From Bacillota bacterium (GTDB taxonomy: Bacteria > Bacillota > Clostridia > Christensenellales > SZUA-584), in the NCBI GenBank assembly GCA_023461435.1, contig JAEYLC010000024.1:1-27350 (forward strand): a stretch of DNA of 27,350 nt, in the 5' to 3' direction. The position numbers and the translations under genes were made by a program. The notes below the pieces were generated by a model. It searched no databases and was not told the DNA's origin. It saw only the letters and a list, made by a program, of their open reading frames with translations. Position 1 is the first letter of the stretch, and each line of letters starts with the position of its first letter. Of this stretch, positions 15,269-23,402 are shown piece after piece.

Positions 15269-16765
15269 ATGCGTCTGAAAGATACAAAGATGGCCAGGGT
15301 TGGTATATACAGTGCCGGACTCCATGCTTATTGGTCGCAATTCGAGGGTCTGGAGAATCGTCTGAAAGGTTATAATGCGTTTATCGGCGGCAAAGTGAGC
15401 GCTTGGGGCGAGGTTTATAACTTCGGTTTGGTAGACAGCGAGGTCAAGGCGAGAGAGGCCGGTGAGTATTTCAACAAGCACAATGTCGATATTATTCTCG
15501 TCCACAGTGCGACGTATTTCACCAGCTCCGGCGTACTGCCGGTCCATCAAATATGCAGGGCGCCGGTCGTCATGCTCAATCTGCAGCCGACAGCGGCGAT
15601 GAACTACGAAAAAACGGGCACGGGCGAGTGGCTTGCGCACTGTGTGGGGTGTCCGGTGCCGGAGGCGTCCAATGCGTTTGAACGCGCCGGCATACAGCTG
15701 GAAATTGTCAACGGTCTGCTCGGCCTTGATGAAACGCCCGGTATCTCCGTGGCGGATGAAGTTACGGCGCATATGCCGCAGGCGAAGCGCGCGTGGAAAG
15801 AGATTGAAGAGTGGGTGCGTGCCGCGGGCGTCAAACGGACATTGATGTTTGCGAGATTCGGATTCCTTGGCAACAACTACAGCGGCATGCTCGATATGTA
15901 CAGCGATTTCACTATGATGCAGTCTCAGCTCGGCATCCATGTGGAATTGCTCGAAATGTGCGATTTGGACAGATATCTGCAAAAGGTCACCGGCACTGAA
16001 ATCGCGGAAAAGAAGCGGCAGGTTGAGGCTTTCTTCCAGATAAGCGGAGATTCGCCGACGGATCCTATCGCGCGCAAGCCTTCGGACGAGCAGCTCGATT
16101 GGTCCTGCCGCGTGGCGGTGGCACAGGAAAAAATGGTCCGTGATTATGACCTTGACGGGCTGTCGTATTACTATCATGGCTCGGATGATAATCATTATGA
16201 GCGTGTTCAGGGCGGTTTCATTGTGGGACATTCTCTTCTGACCGCCGCTGGAATTCCGTGCGCGGGCGAAGGCGATTTAAAGACGAATGTGGCGATGAAG
16301 ATATGCGATACGCTGAATGTCGGCGGCAGCTTTACCGAGATTGTGGCGATGGATTATGAGCATAATACGATGCTGCTCGGACACGACGGCCCATTCCACA
16401 TCTCCATATCGGACGGCAAGCCGGTGCTGCGCGGTATGGGCGTTTACCACGGCAAACGCGGCAGCGGCGTATCGGTGGAAGCCAATGTGATCAGCGGCCC
16501 TGTCACCACTCTTGGGCTGACCCAAACGGGCCGGGGACGCTTAAAGCTCATCGTCAGCGAGGGCAGGGCTGTGAAGCTTCCGATTTTGATGATCGGCAAT
16601 ACACAGACGCACATCGATTTTGATATGGACTTGGATGCGTATATGGATGAATGGTTCCGTGAAGCGCCGACGCACCACTGCGCCATGAGCGTGGGACACA
16701 ATGCGTCCGTGTTTATGAAGGTGTCTGATCTGCTCGGCATCGAATGCGTGAAGGTCGGTAAATGA
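15269..16765 (+). CDS. L-arabinose isomerase-like (AraA/FucI superfamily) ketol isomerase
   Basis: A 498-residue cytoplasmic protein resembling L-arabinose isomerase, which converts L-arabinose to L-ribulose with a Mn ion; E. coli AraA has 500 residues. Four candidate metal/active-site residues fall in the AraA order and near-AraA spacing: Glu334 in GEGDLKTN, Glu357 in SFTEIV, His372 in LLGHDGP and His477 in SVGHNAS (AraA Glu306, Glu333, His350, His450). ARFGFLGNN near residue 196 also parallels the AraA segment ARFGDN. Overall identity to classic AraA looks low, so another aldose is possible. ATG 15269 is preferred over GTG 15260 because GAGGTGA serves as ribosome site. It stands after a terminator, in its own unit, with no ribulokinase or ribulose-phosphate epimerase nearby; its sugar may come from the GH127 reaction. 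Confidence 0.8.
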   Translation: MRLKDTKMARVGIYSAGLHAYWSQFEGLENRLKGYNAFIGGKVSAWGEVYNFGLVDSEVKAREAGEYFNKHNVDIILVHSATYFTSSGVLPVHQICRAPVVMLNLQPTAAMNYEKTGTGEWLAHCVGCPVPEASNAFERAGIQLEIVNGLLGLDETPGISVADEVTAHMPQAKRAWKEIEEWVRAAGVKRTLMFARFGFLGNNYSGMLDMYSDFTMMQSQLGIHVELLEMCDLDRYLQKVTGTEIAEKKRQVEAFFQISGDSPTDPIARKPSDEQLDWSCRVAVAQEKMVRDYDLDGLSYYYHGSDDNHYERVQGGFIVGHSLLTAAGIPCAGEGDLKTNVAMKICDTLNVGGSFTEIVAMDYEHNTMLLGHDGPFHISISDGKPVLRGMGVYHGKRGSGVSVEANVISGPVTTLGLTQTGRGRLKLIVSEGRAVKLPILMIGNTQTHIDFDMDLDAYMDEWFREAPTHHCAMSVGHNASVFMKVSDLLGIECVKVGK

Positions 16766-16803
16766 GATGAAGCCTTTAGGCTTCAGCCTGATAAACCCCT
16801 CCA

Positions 16804-16930
16804 TTTGTCATGCTGAGGAGCGTAGCGGCGTGACTACGAAATGGAAAGCATCCCATGGTAAAACGCTTTAGACAAGGGATTTCAATCCACTACGTAGTTG
16901 ACTCGCTGTCGCTCACTCGAAATGACACAA
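16804..16930. repeat. MITE-like imperfect palindromic intergenic repeat
   Basis: The ends are inverted: TGTCAT (16806-16811) and ATGACA (16922-16927). The reverse complement of the right end (TGTCATTTCGAGTGAGCGA) aligns with the left end (TGTCATGCTGAGGAGCGTA), and both continue into AGCG and CTACG blocks. ACTACGTAGT (16889-16898) is an internal perfect palindrome. The layout and wording (TGTCAT.CTGAGGAGCG.AGCG) resemble small dispersed palindromic repeats seen between genes in many bacterial genomes. Only one copy lies in this window, so dispersal is not shown here. Confidence 0.6.
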
Positions 16931-16950
16931 GGAACTTTGTCAGCAGCCTG

Positions 16951-16975
16951 AGGAGCGGTTTTGCCGCTCCTTTTT
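16951..16975 (+). terminator. intrinsic terminator downstream of the isomerase gene and repeat
   Basis: AGGAGCGG (16951-16958) pairs with CCGCTCCT (16964-16971) around TTTTG, followed by a five-T run (16971-16975). It fits a plus-strand terminator and sits right at the 3' end of the convergent AraC gene, so it separates the two units. The minus strand lacks a T tract after the stem. Confidence 0.75.
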
Positions 16976-17856
16976 CATCTGCGCCAGTTCTGGCGATAGA
17001 TGTTCGGCGTGATGCCCTCGTGCTTTTTAAACAGATTGATGAAATGGCTGACGTTGTCGATGCCGACATCCTGCGATATTTCACGAACGGGTTTGCAGGT
17101 TGCCCGAAGGTTTTCTTTGGCGCGGTTCAATCTCGTCAGTATCAAATATTCGTTGGGCGTGGAGCCGGTATACCGCTTGAATAGCTTCTGAAAATGATAT
17201 TTATTGATGGAAAAACGCTGCGCAAGATCGTCGAGCGTGATACGCTCGTTATAATGGTTGAGCAGAAAGACCTTCGCATCCTGCACACTGTCGGGAATGC
17301 CCTGGTAGGTCAACTGCGAATTGGTGGCGTTTACGCACTCGGCCATAATCCCCGTTAATATCGCCGAGGCCTGAACATCCGTCGTCAGGCTGCTTTCACC
17401 GCTGTGGTAAAGGGAAATCAGCGAATATATTGAAGCCGCCACATTGTTGTCCGGCCGCAGTGAGACTTTGTTGCTGCCGTTGTTTTGCGACAAAAACAAT
17501 TCGTAATAGTCCTGACTCGTGGCGCCGTAAAAGTGCACCCACAGCACGCGCCAGTTGCCAACGGCCTGAGATGTGTAATAATGCTGCGGCTTCAAGCAGT
17601 CGATCCAGAAGATATCGCCCGGTGATACAGAGAATGTCTGCCCGCCGTACTCAAGAATCCCTTCGCCGCTCAGCGTATATTTGATCAGAAAAGACGGAAG
17701 ATTTGAACGCTTCGTAAAATAGTGCTTGCGCGCGATGAAATCTCCGAGCTCCTGAACATAAACGATGGAAGCCTTCGCGGTCGCACTGGCCGTCACAGTC
17801 ATCCATACGGACTCCGGGCTCGTGTCCATTTTGTATATTAACTCGACTCTCGGCAT
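16975..17856 (-). CDS. AraC-family regulator, probable rhamnose operon activator
   Basis: A 293-residue cytoplasmic regulator on the minus strand. The N-terminal half (about 25-165) looks like the cupin sugar-binding domain of AraC proteins, with GEGILEYGGQTFSVSPGDIFW as its most typical segment. The C-terminal 105 residues hold two helix-turn-helix units (ITLDDLAQRFSINKYHFQKLF, then ISQDVGIDNVSHFINLFKKHEG) and end in PNIYRQNWR. The track-length frame starts at TTG 17874, but GAGGAGGT lies six bases before ATG 17856, which is therefore the start. It is transcribed away from the rhamnose mutarotase gene across a region rich in palindromes. This is the usual arrangement for a local activator such as RhaR/RhaS of enterobacteria; rhamnose as effector is inferred from that position. 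Confidence 0.9.
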   Translation of the reverse strand: MPRVELIYKMDTSPESVWMTVTASATAKASIVYVQELGDFIARKHYFTKRSNLPSFLIKYTLSGEGILEYGGQTFSVSPGDIFWIDCLKPQHYYTSQAVGNWRVLWVHFYGATSQDYYELFLSQNNGSNKVSLRPDNNVAASIYSLISLYHSGESSLTTDVQASAILTGIMAECVNATNSQLTYQGIPDSVQDAKVFLLNHYNERITLDDLAQRFSINKYHFQKLFKRYTGSTPNEYLILTRLNRAKENLRATCKPVREISQDVGIDNVSHFINLFKKHEGITPNIYRQNWRR

Positions 17857-17879
17857 AAAAATACCTCCTCGCAATATAC

Positions 17880-17948
17880 TGTTATATCATAACAACATAC
17901 TATTCTATTATGTCAACAAGTTGTTATAAGTGATCAACATTGGTTGAT
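17880..17948. promoter_or_regulatory. cluster of operator-like palindromes between the AraC gene and the rhamnose operon
   Basis: Three dyads are visible: TGTTAT-ATC-ATAACA (17880-17894), AACAA-G-TTGTT (17915-17925) and ATCAAC-ATTG-GTTGAT (17933-17948). The arms CATAACAAC (17888-17896) and GTTGTTATA (17920-17928) also form a wider inverted repeat with a 23-bp spacer and 8 of 9 pairs. The last dyad abuts the -35 of the rhamnose promoter, where AraC-type activators usually bind. Confidence 0.6.
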
Positions 17949-17976
17949 GACTTTTCAAGGGTATTTTGTTTATAAT
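17948..17976 (+). promoter_or_regulatory. probable promoter of the rhamnose operon
   Basis: TATAAT (17971-17976) is a perfect -10 box. TGACTT (17948-17953) at 17-bp spacing is a poor -35, as expected for a promoter needing an activator. Transcription would begin near 17983, leaving an untranslated leader of about 135 bases before the mutarotase gene. Confidence 0.6.
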
Positions 17977-18118
17977 AAGTATACATCAGAAGAGTACAGA
18001 CTTCAAGGGCGATAGCCTGAAAAGAAAATCGACAAAAAAGTACACGAATTTACAAAATTAAACATAGCAATATTCAGGTATCACTAAACACGATAACGGA
18101 ATTAAGAGGTGCGTCTTC

Positions 18119-18433
18119 ATGGAGAGATTTGCATGGAAAGCAAGGGTGCTGCCGGGAATGCTGAATGAGTACGTCCGCCGTCATGATGAAATTTGGCCTG
18201 AAATGACCGAAGTTCTCAATGCTGCGGGCATTCATAACTACACCATCTGGAACGTGGGAGATGAGCTTTTTGGGTATTATGAATGTGAGAGCGTCGCTTA
18301 TGCGTCCAAAGTGCAGGCGCAGAGCCCCGTGGTCCTGCGCTGGAATGAGTATATGAAAGACGTCATGGTCATGGAAATGGACCCGGAAACGGGCACGGCT
18401 GTATTGCTGACGCAAGTCTTTTATCATAAATAA
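18119..18433 (+). CDS. rhaM: L-rhamnose mutarotase
   Basis: A 104-residue cytoplasmic protein matching RhaM (also called RhaU or YiiL) in length and along its whole sequence. It interconverts the alpha and beta anomers of L-rhamnose so the isomerase receives its preferred form. The conserved His22 in RRHDEIWPEM lies at the same position as the catalytic His of E. coli RhaM, and the C-terminal part ends in the typical LLTQVFYHK. It is the first gene of the rhamnose operon, after a long leader carrying the promoter and operator palindromes, with AAGAGGTG as ribosome site. The isomerase gene starts 27 bp downstream. Confidence 0.96.
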   Translation: MERFAWKARVLPGMLNEYVRRHDEIWPEMTEVLNAAGIHNYTIWNVGDELFGYYECESVAYASKVQAQSPVVLRWNEYMKDVMVMEMDPETGTAVLLTQVFYHK

Positions 18434-18460
18434 TTTGCGCAACACATCGAGGAGGGCTTC

Positions 18461-19720
18461 ATGAAAGAACAACTTATTCTGCAAGGTTATACATACGCGA
18501 AGGAACGCTATGCCGGACAGGGCGTTGACGTCGAGAAAGCCATAGCTTTAGCCGATTCTGTTCCGCTTTCCATGCATTGCTGGCAGGGTGATGATGTGAT
18601 CGGTTTTGACGGTTCGGACGAGCTCACCGGCGGTATCGCCACAACGGGCAATTATCCGGGACGGGCACGTACGCCTGAGGAACTGCGGACGGATATCGAT
18701 AAAGCCCGCAGCTTGATCCCCGGAACAGTCAAAGTGAATCTCCACGCCAGTTACGCGGAAAAGGCGGGCAAGAAGATCGACCGCGATGGATATACCATCG
18801 AGCAGTTCCAAAACTGGGTCGATTGGGCAAAATCTAACGGGATCGGCATGGATTTCAACCCGACCTTTTTTTCCCATCCCATGATGGACGGCAATTTTTC
18901 AATAGCCAGCCGCGACCTTGAGAAGCGCCGGTTCTGGATAGAGCACGGCAAACGCTGCCGCGAGATCGGCCTGGAGTTCGCAAAGCAGCTCGGACAGCCC
19001 TGTGTCGTGAATTATTGGATGCCGGACGGTTATAAGGACATCTGTGCGGATACCGTAGCGTTGCGGGAGATTATGACGCAGTCTCTGGATGAAATCTTCG
19101 CGGCGGATATTGATAGGCAGCTTGTGCAATGCGCCGTCGAGAGCAAGCTGTTTGGGATGGGTGTTGAGAGCTATACGGTGGCCAGCCACGAATTCTCGCT
19201 TGGTTATGCGATTACGAACGGCTTGCTGTACTGCCTTGATGCGGGGCACTTTCACCCGACCGAAGTCATCAGCGCAAAAATCAGCGCCATACTGATGTAC
19301 ATAGATAAAATTCTGCTGCATGTGAGCCGCGGTGTGCGCTGGGACAGCGACCATGTGATCACACTGGATGATGAGCTTCAGATGATCATGGACGAGATAC
19401 TTTGGAACGGTTTTGAGAAGCGTGTTAATATCGGGCTGGACTTCTTTGATGCCTCCATCAACCGTATTGCCTGCTGGGCTATCGGTATGAGGAACGCAAG
19501 AAAAGCACTGCTGTCGGCGGCGCTTGCGCCTTCGGCCAACATTCGGGAGGCTGAGTACGCCGGGGATCTCACCGCGCGGTTTGCCATGCGGGAGGAGAGA
19601 AAAACGCTGCCCTTCGGCGCCATATGGGATTACTACTGCTTGAGCCGCGGTATTCCCTCAGGCGATTCATGGCTGCCTGAAATCAAGCAATACGAGAAGG
19701 ATGTCCTTTCAAAACGTTGA
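18461..19720 (+). CDS. rhaA: L-rhamnose isomerase
   Basis: A 419-residue cytoplasmic isomerase that converts L-rhamnose to L-rhamnulose; E. coli RhaA is also 419 residues. The metal and catalytic residues are all visible: Glu227 in VESKLFG, Asp260 in LDAGHFHPTE, His287 in LLHVSRG, and Asp295 and Asp297 in RWDSDH. Each is offset by seven from the E. coli numbering (234, 267, 294, 302, 304). The substrate loop near GNYPGRARTPEELR is also conserved. GAGGAGG precedes the ATG. It lies between the mutarotase and the rhamnose transporter ATPase genes, in the order of the pathway's first steps. Confidence 0.97.
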   Translation: MKEQLILQGYTYAKERYAGQGVDVEKAIALADSVPLSMHCWQGDDVIGFDGSDELTGGIATTGNYPGRARTPEELRTDIDKARSLIPGTVKVNLHASYAEKAGKKIDRDGYTIEQFQNWVDWAKSNGIGMDFNPTFFSHPMMDGNFSIASRDLEKRRFWIEHGKRCREIGLEFAKQLGQPCVVNYWMPDGYKDICADTVALREIMTQSLDEIFAADIDRQLVQCAVESKLFGMGVESYTVASHEFSLGYAITNGLLYCLDAGHFHPTEVISAKISAILMYIDKILLHVSRGVRWDSDHVITLDDELQMIMDEILWNGFEKRVNIGLDFFDASINRIACWAIGMRNARKALLSAALAPSANIREAEYAGDLTARFAMREERKTLPFGAIWDYYCLSRGIPSGDSWLPEIKQYEKDVLSKR

Positions 19721-19775
19721 CAGTGCATTGCAACAGGAGCTTGAGTTAAACTGAAACTTAGAAAGGGGTGTTTCC

Positions 19776-21281
19776 GTGAGCGATTACATATTGGAATTAA
19801 AGGGTGTCACAAAAATATTCCCGGGCGTTAAGGCTTTGGATCAGGTCTCTTTCCAGTTGAAGCCCGGCGAGATTCATGCTCTCATGGGAGAAAACGGTGC
19901 CGGAAAATCGACATTTATAAAAGTGATCACGGGTGTGCACAGGGCCGACGAAGGCGAAATGATTCTTGACGGCAAGAAGGTCAATTTCCGGTCGCCTCTG
20001 GATGCGCAGCACGCGGGCATTGCGGCCATTTATCAGCATGTGACGGCTTATCCGCATCTGACGGTATCCGAAAACATATTCATGGGGCATGAAAAGGTGA
20101 AGCACGGGCGGATCATTTGGAAGCAGATGAATGAGGAAGCCACAAAGCTGTTAAATCAGCTGGATGCGGATTTTAAATCGACCGCAGTTATGGGGTCGCT
20201 CAGCGTGGCGCAGCAGCAGATGGTGGAAATCGCCAAAGCGCTGTCGATGAATGCGCGCATCATCATCATGGATGAGCCTACCGCGGCGCTGACAAAGGGT
20301 GAATCCGAGAAGCTCTACAGCATTGCCGAAAAGCTAAGGGATGAGGGAACATCCATCATATTCATCTCTCACCGTCTCGAAGATATGTACCGTCTCGCAT
20401 CGCGCGTGACCGTTTTCCGCGATGCGCATTACATTGGCACGTACGATGTTGACAAGCTGACCAATACGGAACTCATCAAAGCGATGGTGGGCCGTGAAAT
20501 AACGGAGCTGTTCCCGAAGCCGGATCTGCATATCGGGGAAGAGATGTTCCGTGTGGAGAATCTGACGCGGATCGGTTATTTCAAGGATGTCTCCTTCAAT
20601 GTGCGAAAAGGTGAAATCGTGGGGTTAACGGGCCTCGTCGGCGCCGGCCGCACAGAGGTCATTCAAAGCATATTCGGCATCGAAAAGCTGAACTCGGGCA
20701 AGATTTTTTTGGCGGGCAGTGAAATCAAGATCCGCAAGCCCTATGACGCGATGCGGTACGGCATCGGCCTCCTGACAGAGGACAGACAAACGCAGGGCTT
20801 AATACTCGATTGGGGCATCGGCAGGAACATCACGCTGCCCGAGCTCAAAAAGTTCTGCAACAAGGGTTTTATCAACGAGAAGAAGGAAAACGAGACGGCC
20901 AAGGAACTGGCCGAGCGCGTTGATACAAAGGCGGTCACGATCTTTGACAAGGCGAGCTCCCTTTCCGGCGGAAACCAGCAGAAGATCGTGGTCGCCAAAG
21001 CGCTCGCGTCGGACCTCAAGGTGTTCATTATGGACGAACCGACAAAAGGCGTGGACGTCGGTGCCAAAGCGGCGATTTATGAAATCATGAGTGAGCTGGC
21101 GCATCAGGGATATGCGATCATCATGATATCTTCGGAAATGCCCGAGATATTGGGCATGTGCGACAGGACCTATGTGATGTGCGATGGCAGAATCACAGGA
21201 GAATTTGGCCGCGATGAGGTCACGCAGGAGCTGATTCTTGAAAGAGCGATGATAAAGCATATGACAGCGGCAAACGCATAG
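19776..21281 (+). CDS. rhaT: CUT2 sugar ABC transporter ATPase, rhamnose type
   Basis: A 501-residue ATPase with two ABC domains, the mark of CUT2 transporters such as RbsA and rhizobial RhaT. Domain 1 has a canonical Walker A (GENGAGKST, about 38-46), signature LSVAQQQMVEIAKAL and Walker B IIIMDEPTAAL. Domain 2 has the degenerate P loop GLVGAGRTEV usual for this class, then LSGGNQQK and FIMDEPTKGVDVGAK. It energises import of free L-rhamnose through the two permeases encoded next. Translation starts at GTG 19776 after GAAAGGGG. The symbol follows rhizobial use; it is unrelated to the E. coli rhamnose-proton symporter also called RhaT. Rhamnose specificity is inferred from the surrounding pathway genes. 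Confidence 0.9.
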   Translation: MSDYILELKGVTKIFPGVKALDQVSFQLKPGEIHALMGENGAGKSTFIKVITGVHRADEGEMILDGKKVNFRSPLDAQHAGIAAIYQHVTAYPHLTVSENIFMGHEKVKHGRIIWKQMNEEATKLLNQLDADFKSTAVMGSLSVAQQQMVEIAKALSMNARIIIMDEPTAALTKGESEKLYSIAEKLRDEGTSIIFISHRLEDMYRLASRVTVFRDAHYIGTYDVDKLTNTELIKAMVGREITELFPKPDLHIGEEMFRVENLTRIGYFKDVSFNVRKGEIVGLTGLVGAGRTEVIQSIFGIEKLNSGKIFLAGSEIKIRKPYDAMRYGIGLLTEDRQTQGLILDWGIGRNITLPELKKFCNKGFINEKKENETAKELAERVDTKAVTIFDKASSLSGGNQQKIVVAKALASDLKVFIMDEPTKGVDVGAKAAIYEIMSELAHQGYAIIMISSEMPEILGMCDRTYVMCDGRITGEFGRDEVTQELILERAMIKHMTAANA

Positions 21282-21299
21282 AAGGGGGGATGAAAACGG

Positions 21300-22313
21300 A
21301 TGCAGAAAAATAGCTTTGGAAAAAGGATACTCAACAAGCTGACAGGCTCTCGGGAAACCAGTCTGCTGATCGTGCTGATTCTTTTATGTCTCTTTATTCA
21401 GAGCAGAAACGGTTCCTTTTTAACGCCGGCGACCATTACAGATATGCTTAAAAACTACTCGACAACAATGATACTGTCGGTGGGCATGATGTGTGTGCTG
21501 CTGATCGCGGGCATCGACATTTCAATAGGATCAACGCTGGCATTCGCGGGAATGTGCAGCGCGCTGCTGCTCCGCGACGGCGCATACACCTCGACGCTTG
21601 TCGGCTTTCTGATCAGCATCGCGATCGGTATCGCCTGCGGGCTGCTGATCGGGCTGATCATCGTCAAAGGCAAAGTATATCCGATCATTGCGACCTTGGG
21701 CTTTATGAATATTTTCAGAGGAGCGACGTATCTGATTGCCAATAACCAGTGGGTGTCGGCCTATCAGATTCCGGATTCCTTCAAGGAATTTGCCCAGTCG
21801 TCGTCGCTGTCGTTCGGGCTGATCAACAACCTGATACTGATCATGATCGTCTGTTATGTCATCTTCTTTATCGTCATGAAGTGGACGAGGATCGGGCGGA
21901 GAATCTATGCGGTCGGTTCGAATCCCGAAGCGGCCAGAATAAGCGGTATTCGGATCGAGTTGATTCAAATCATGGTCTACACGATTATGGGTTGTCTGGC
22001 CGGTTTGGCGGGCGCCATGTGGGTATCCGTATACGGCTCGGCGCAGGGCGATATGGCAACGGGAATCGAGATGGACGCGATCGCGGCCTGCGTGCTGGGC
22101 GGCGTCAGCTTAAACGGCGGCCAGGGCTCCGTGCTGGGCGCGCTGCTGGGTGCGCTGACGATAGCGATCATTGACAAGGCGCTGCCGCTGATCGGCGTGT
22201 CGCAATTCTGGCAGACGGCAATCAAAGGATTTATCATTCTTGTGGCCATCATCGTCAATGTTCTCACACAGCGCATGATGAAAAAGAATGTTCTGGCAAG
22301 GAGGGAAATCTGA
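21300..22313 (+). CDS. rhaP: CUT2 sugar ABC transporter permease 1, rhamnose type
   Basis: A 337-residue polytopic membrane protein of the RbsC-like permease family, with about eight to ten hydrophobic helices. Family marks are LLIAGIDISIGSTLAFAGM near residue 64, GRRIYAVGSNPEAARISGI near 199, and AIAACVLGGVSLNGGQGSV near 260. With the next protein it should form the channel for rhamnose. GAAGGGGGG lies about ten bases before the ATG. Its stop codon overlaps the next ATG by one base, so the two permeases are translationally coupled and probably assemble as a heterodimer. Rhamnose specificity comes from context, not from sequence. Confidence 0.92.
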   Translation: MQKNSFGKRILNKLTGSRETSLLIVLILLCLFIQSRNGSFLTPATITDMLKNYSTTMILSVGMMCVLLIAGIDISIGSTLAFAGMCSALLLRDGAYTSTLVGFLISIAIGIACGLLIGLIIVKGKVYPIIATLGFMNIFRGATYLIANNQWVSAYQIPDSFKEFAQSSSLSFGLINNLILIMIVCYVIFFIVMKWTRIGRRIYAVGSNPEAARISGIRIELIQIMVYTIMGCLAGLAGAMWVSVYGSAQGDMATGIEMDAIAACVLGGVSLNGGQGSVLGALLGALTIAIIDKALPLIGVSQFWQTAIKGFIILVAIIVNVLTQRMMKKNVLARREI

Positions 22314-23335
22314 TGGCGACAAAATCCGGAAGAACGATAGTTGCAATAAAGCCAAGATCGCTTAAGTCGGCCTTGTTCAGATGGGAAACATTCCTGATAT
22401 TGATTTTCATCCTCGTCAATATCATGAATATCGGGCTCTCCTCTAAGTATCTTCATGCCGAGAGGCTGTTTACCACAATCAACACATTTCTGGTGAAAGG
22501 CTTTATCGCCTTGCCCATGGCCTACATACTCGTGCTTGGTGAAATCGACCTGAGTGTCGGCTCTACAGTGGCCCTTTCGGCGGTGATGCTCGGTGTGACA
22601 TACAATGTCGGCTTGCCCATGGGCGTGGCTGTCGTGATTTGCCTGATGTGCGGGCTGATATGCGGCATGATCAATGGCTTGATCCTCACAAGATTTACAG
22701 AACTGGCCCCCATGATCGTGACGCTGGGCACCATGACGCTGTATCGCGGGATCGGTGAGATGATATTGGGCAACGAGTCAACCGGCGGCCTGCAAACTGT
22801 GAAATGGTTTTACGACCTGTATTATGCGAGGGTCGGCCCGGTGCCGTTCATGTTTATACTGTTTGTCTTGATGGCAATTGCTTTCGGGCTGGTGCTGCAT
22901 AAAACGAGTTTTGGCAGAAAAGTCTACGCGATCGGCAGCAACCGGCTCGCAGCCGCTTATTCCGGCATCAAGGTCCAAAATATCAGGTTTATCGTCTACA
23001 GTCTGGTTGGGCTCGTCTGCGGCATATCCGCTGTCTTTTATGCGTCGTGGATGGGGACGGTCCGGTCGGATGTCGCCACGGGATATGAGCTTGAGGCGAT
23101 CTCGATGGTGGTGCTTGGCGGTATATCGACTGTCGGCGGCAAAGGCAACTTCCCCGGAACGGTCATATCGATATTCATCATCGGTTTGCTCAAATACGGC
23201 CTCGGGCTTATCAATGTGACATCGCAGGCCATGCTTGTTATCGTGGGCGCCATATTGATCATCGTGGTGATGGCTCCGAGCCTGAATGTCGGGCGGCTGT
23301 TTAAAAAGCGCGATAAGAAGAAAGCCGTTCAATAA
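22313..23335 (+). CDS. rhaQ: CUT2 sugar ABC transporter permease 2, rhamnose type
   Basis: A 340-residue RbsC-like membrane permease, a distant paralogue of the preceding one. It shows the same landmarks: LVLGEIDLSVGSTVALSAV near residue 73, GRKVYAIGSNRLAAAYSGI near 200 and the GGISTVGGKGNFPG loop near 265. A basic tail (KKRDKKK) follows the last helix and should face the cytoplasm. Its ATG overlaps the previous stop (TGATG), with AAGGAGG inside the upstream gene. Having two different permeases matches rhizobial rhamnose transporters (RhaP and RhaQ) rather than ribose systems, which commonly use one. The binding-protein gene follows after 67 bp, which contain only a small ACACC/GGTGT hairpin. 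Confidence 0.92.
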   Translation: MATKSGRTIVAIKPRSLKSALFRWETFLILIFILVNIMNIGLSSKYLHAERLFTTINTFLVKGFIALPMAYILVLGEIDLSVGSTVALSAVMLGVTYNVGLPMGVAVVICLMCGLICGMINGLILTRFTELAPMIVTLGTMTLYRGIGEMILGNESTGGLQTVKWFYDLYYARVGPVPFMFILFVLMAIAFGLVLHKTSFGRKVYAIGSNRLAAAYSGIKVQNIRFIVYSLVGLVCGISAVFYASWMGTVRSDVATGYELEAISMVVLGGISTVGGKGNFPGTVISIFIIGLLKYGLGLINVTSQAMLVIVGAILIIVVMAPSLNVGRLFKKRDKKKAVQ

Positions 23336-23402
23336 CAAAAGATTAATAATATGTACACCAAACGGTGTCATAAAAAAATAGTGATTAGAAAGGAAGAGAG
23401 AA

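Noticed and set aside
15227..16231. 334-codon open frame on the minus strand opposite the AraA-like gene
   Set aside because: It lies wholly over a well-supported gene, its protein is rich in His and Arg without family motifs, and it has no ribosome site. It is a shadow frame caused by codon bias.
16768..16785. TGAAGCC/GGCTTCA hairpin after the AraA-like gene, considered as its terminator
   Set aside because: The 7-bp stem is perfect but no T tract follows. The hairpin at 16951-16975 is the better terminator.
20630..20665. Degenerate Walker A (GAGRTE) in the second ABC domain of the rhamnose ATPase
   Set aside because: This change is characteristic of CUT2 ATPases such as RbsA and is not a defect.
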